Assembly (NCBI GenBank): GCA_030433255.1
Contig: JAUIMI010000002.1
Location: forward strand, 191,177 to 255,176
DNA: 64,000 nt
Source: a bacterium
GTDB lineage: Bacteria > Patescibacteriota > Minisyncoccia > Phycocordibacterales > UBA1006
Direction of reading: 5' to 3'
Shown here: piece after piece, positions 62,339-64,000 of the stretch
Layout of the letters: each line of letters begins with the position of its first letter
Position numbering within the stretch: position 1 is the stretch's first letter
Translations under genes and position numbers: made by a program
Notes under the pieces: generated by a model
What the model saw: the letters and a program-made list of their open reading frames with translations, nothing else
The model's database searches: none
Told to the model about the DNA's origin: nothing

Positions 62339-63016
62339 TTATTTAAGTACATCAGTAATTTTCTTTGTAAAAAGAGAAATTGATGAGACGTTAGTATCGT
62401 TTGCAACGATAGGGTGAGTAATAATTGAAATATCACAATCTGTGTTTGCAAGAGCAATAACAGGAATATTCATTTGTCGCGCTTCTGTTACTGCAATTTC
62501 TTCTTTTTTAGGGTCAACTACAAAGAGTGCTGCTGGAGTATTTTTTAATGTTTTGATACCTCCAAATTTCTTTTCTAATCGTTCAATTTCACGTCCAAGC
62601 ATTAATCGCTCTTTTTTGTTTGCGGCTACAAGTTCTCCTTTTTCAGATTGGTCTTGTAGTTTTATTAACCGAGCTACTCGTTGTTTAATTTCCCCAGCAT
62701 TAGTAAGTGTTCCTCCAAGCCATCGTTCAGTCACAAAAGGCATATCAATAAGCTCTGCTGCTGCACGAATAATTTGTCGCGCTTCTGGTTTTGTTCCTAC
62801 AAAGAGTACTTGTTTATCTGTTTTTTGTAATTCTTTAAGAAAAGTAAGAGCAGCTTCAAGTTGAGTACCTGTGTGCTCAAGGTTAATGATATCTTTTTTT
62901 TGCCGTGATTCGAAGATGAATTCTCGGGTTGATGGGTGACGTCGTGTTTTTGAGTATCCAACGTGAGCACCAGCATCAAACATTTCATTAATTAATGTTT
63001 CGTTTACTTTTGACAT
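62339..63016 (-). CDS. rpsB: 30S ribosomal protein uS2
   Basis: This 225-residue protein binds the small-subunit head. I use ATG 63016 (MSKVNETLINEMFDAGAHVG); an earlier in-frame start would lie in the leader RNA. Family blocks GAHVGYSKTRRHPST, FVGTKPEARQIIRAAA, ERWLGGTLTNAGEI and VIALANTDCDISIITHPIVAND are clear. The leader is about 140 nt long. Confidence 0.97.
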   Translation of the reverse strand: MSKVNETLINEMFDAGAHVGYSKTRRHPSTREFIFESRQKKDIINLEHTGTQLEAALTFLKELQKTDKQVLFVGTKPEARQIIRAAAELIDMPFVTERWLGGTLTNAGEIKQRVARLIKLQDQSEKGELVAANKKERLMLGREIERLEKKFGGIKTLKNTPAALFVVDPKKEEIAVTEARQMNIPVIALANTDCDISIITHPIVANDTNVSSISLFTKKITDVLK

Positions 63017-63181
63017 TATAGTTATTATTAGAAAAAGCTTGCACAATGGTTATAGCTAATAATAAAGAACCATCGTTTAATCTCGCATTCGACTGCGAGG
63101 GAAGGGAGTGGTCGACATCATCTGAGAGACTCAATTCCACAAGTTTTTACAAGAAATATATTACTGATAATAAGTATTTTG
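63017..63181 (-). promoter_or_regulatory. rpsB promoter and structured leader
   Basis: On the minus strand TTTACA and TAATAT lie 16 bp apart (about 63150-63181). The leader has a hairpin CTCGCA/TGCGAG (loop GTCGAA) and a second ATGGTT/AACCAT near 63030-63080. Long leaders are rare in this window, so autoregulation by uS2 is plausible but not proven. Confidence 0.5.
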
Positions 63182-63187
63182 TAAATA

Positions 63188-63213
63188 AAAAACCATGAAT
63201 CTAATCATGGTTT
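63188..63213 (-). terminator. Terminator between two minus-strand genes
   Basis: AAAACCATGA and TCATGGTTTT pair around TTAGAT, followed by T residues on the minus strand. Confidence 0.85.
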
Positions 63214-63231
63214 TAGTATTTAAATAATGGT

Positions 63232-63513
63232 TTAGAAAAGTTCACTTTTTCTATAATAATAAGCCTCTGTTCCAATAATTTTTTTCTGTGAATTATTATC
63301 TAATTCTACTATAGAAAAAGAAGATATTCGTTTTTTATTTTTTGAATTAGCTTTAGCTAAATCAGGTATATGATTCACTTTAGCAATTTCATTTGCTACT
63401 TGATGTCTCTTTTTGAAACCTTGGACTACTACTGAATTATTTGTTTCTTTACATGCAACAAGAAAAGCATTAGTTTTTGTGTTCTCGTTGTTTTTTGAAA
63501 TATCTAAAATCAT
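63232..63513 (-). CDS. Small charged protein of unknown function, 93 residues
   Basis: It begins MILDISKNNENTKTNAFLVA and has a Lys-rich middle (GFKKRHQVANEIAKVNHIPD), ending GTEAYYYRKSELF. No membrane segment or family is recognised. TTGACT (minus, 63558-63563) and TATTTT (63536-63541), 16 bp apart, precede a G-free 22-nt leader, matching the second promoter class. Confidence 0.65.
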   Translation of the reverse strand: MILDISKNNENTKTNAFLVACKETNNSVVVQGFKKRHQVANEIAKVNHIPDLAKANSKNKKRISSFSIVELDNNSQKKIIGTEAYYYRKSELF

Positions 63514-63611
63514 TTAAATGTTTTTATTTTTATGTAAAATACTTGTTTTTTATAAAAAGTCAAATATTAAATATATTTGAAATATATAAACTTTCACGTA
63601 CTATAGAATGT

Positions 63612-64000
63612 ATGAAACAATCTCAATTATTCACGAAAACTCGTAAAGAAGCACCAACTGATGAAGCATCAAAAAATGCACAACTACTCATTCGTGCTGG
63701 ATATATACATAAGGTATTTGCAGGTGGGTATACTTTTTTACCGCTTGCAGTAAGGGTCTTGGATAATATTGCAGCTATTATTCGCGATGAAATGAATGCT
63801 ATTGGAGGACAAGAGATGCAATCAACAGCATTGCAGTCAAAAGAACCATGGATTCTCACCAATCGTTGGGATGATGATGTTGTTGATAATTGGTTTAAAA
63901 CACAACTAAAAAACGACACCGAGCTAGGTCTTGCATTTACCCATGAAGAGCCAATGGCATTAATGATGAAAAATTTCATTTCTTCATATAAGGATTTACC
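63612..64000 (+). CDS. proS: Proline-tRNA ligase, N-terminal part, 3' truncated by window
   Basis: ATG 63612 begins MKQSQLFTKTRKEAPTDE and continues in frame to the window end (129 codons). KNAQLLIRAGYIHKVFAGGYTF, PLAVRVLDNIAAIIRDEMN and LAFTHEEPMALMMK match bacterial ProS. A TATAGA box lies 4 nt before the ATG. The C-terminal domains lie outside. Confidence 0.93.
   Translation, partial: MKQSQLFTKTRKEAPTDEASKNAQLLIRAGYIHKVFAGGYTFLPLAVRVLDNIAAIIRDEMNAIGGQEMQSTALQSKEPWILTNRWDDDVVDNWFKTQLKNDTELGLAFTHEEPMALMMKNFISSYKDL

Overview
The window looks like a chromosome segment of a Candidate Phyla Radiation (Patescibacteria) bacterium, probably Parcubacteria-like. This is an inference from gene content: AT-rich DNA, many small membrane or secreted proteins without recognisable family, a very short EF-Ts, a transketolase split into two genes, frequent LemA/HtpX-type neighbours, acidic Cys-paired surface repeat proteins, and almost no Shine-Dalgarno sequences. 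No 16S gene is present, so the lineage is not proven.

Layout. 1-8890: 3' end of folD, a PAP2 phosphatase, secDF, LemA, HtpX, a frameshifted DUF4377/META protein and an 827-residue surface protein. 8893-15800: tRNA-Ser, two membrane metallophosphoesterases, a one-domain alkyltransferase, a thrombospondin-type-3 surface protein, a HI0933-type flavoprotein, a frameshifted Nudix gene, Mn-type superoxide dismutase and a YjbR protein. 16042-24374: class I ribonucleotide reductase (ATP-cone on the small subunit), a nucleotidyltransferase, MsrB, MutY and a UvrD-like helicase fused to a nuclease. 24441-37268: a beta-barrel-like secreted protein, GAPDH, a HExxH protein, RsgA, RpiB, Bcp, Rpe, TrhO, split transketolase, a PfkB kinase and class II aldolase, which together cover much of lower glycolysis and the non-oxidative pentose phosphate pathway. 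37405-47539: lytic enzyme, TruB, HPF, cyclophilin, a frameshifted pseudopilin, a glutaredoxin-PhnA fusion, a frameshifted MFS carrier, fmt, def, hisS, lepB, DUF192, RNase P RNA and trmD. 47598-58781: an unidentified structured RNA and the rpoB-rpoC-dnaG-rpoD operon. 58797-64000: a glycosyltransferase, a thioredoxin-fold protein, tRNA-Thr, tsf, rpsB and the 5' part of proS.

Expression signals fall into two groups. Most housekeeping genes have an extended -10 box (TGnTATAMT or TAnnnT) ending only 6-8 nt before the start codon, so their mRNAs should be leaderless. Genes inside operons follow the previous stop with no clear Shine-Dalgarno sequence. A second group, mostly small hypothetical or secreted genes, has a TTGAC-type -35 box, a -10 box 16-18 bp later and a 21-29 nt A-rich, nearly G-free leader, as in Bacteroidetes.

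Four genes are interrupted, each needing a -1 frame change. Three of the breaks lie on homopolymers (A7, T10, A8) and one lies in the hydrophobic core of a pseudopilin. No complete defence island, CRISPR array, prophage or insertion sequence was seen. The most promising unexplained items are the structured RNA at 48169-48420, the two promoter classes, the primase lacking its zinc ligands, the recurrent homopolymer frameshifts and the palindromes between divergent promoters.
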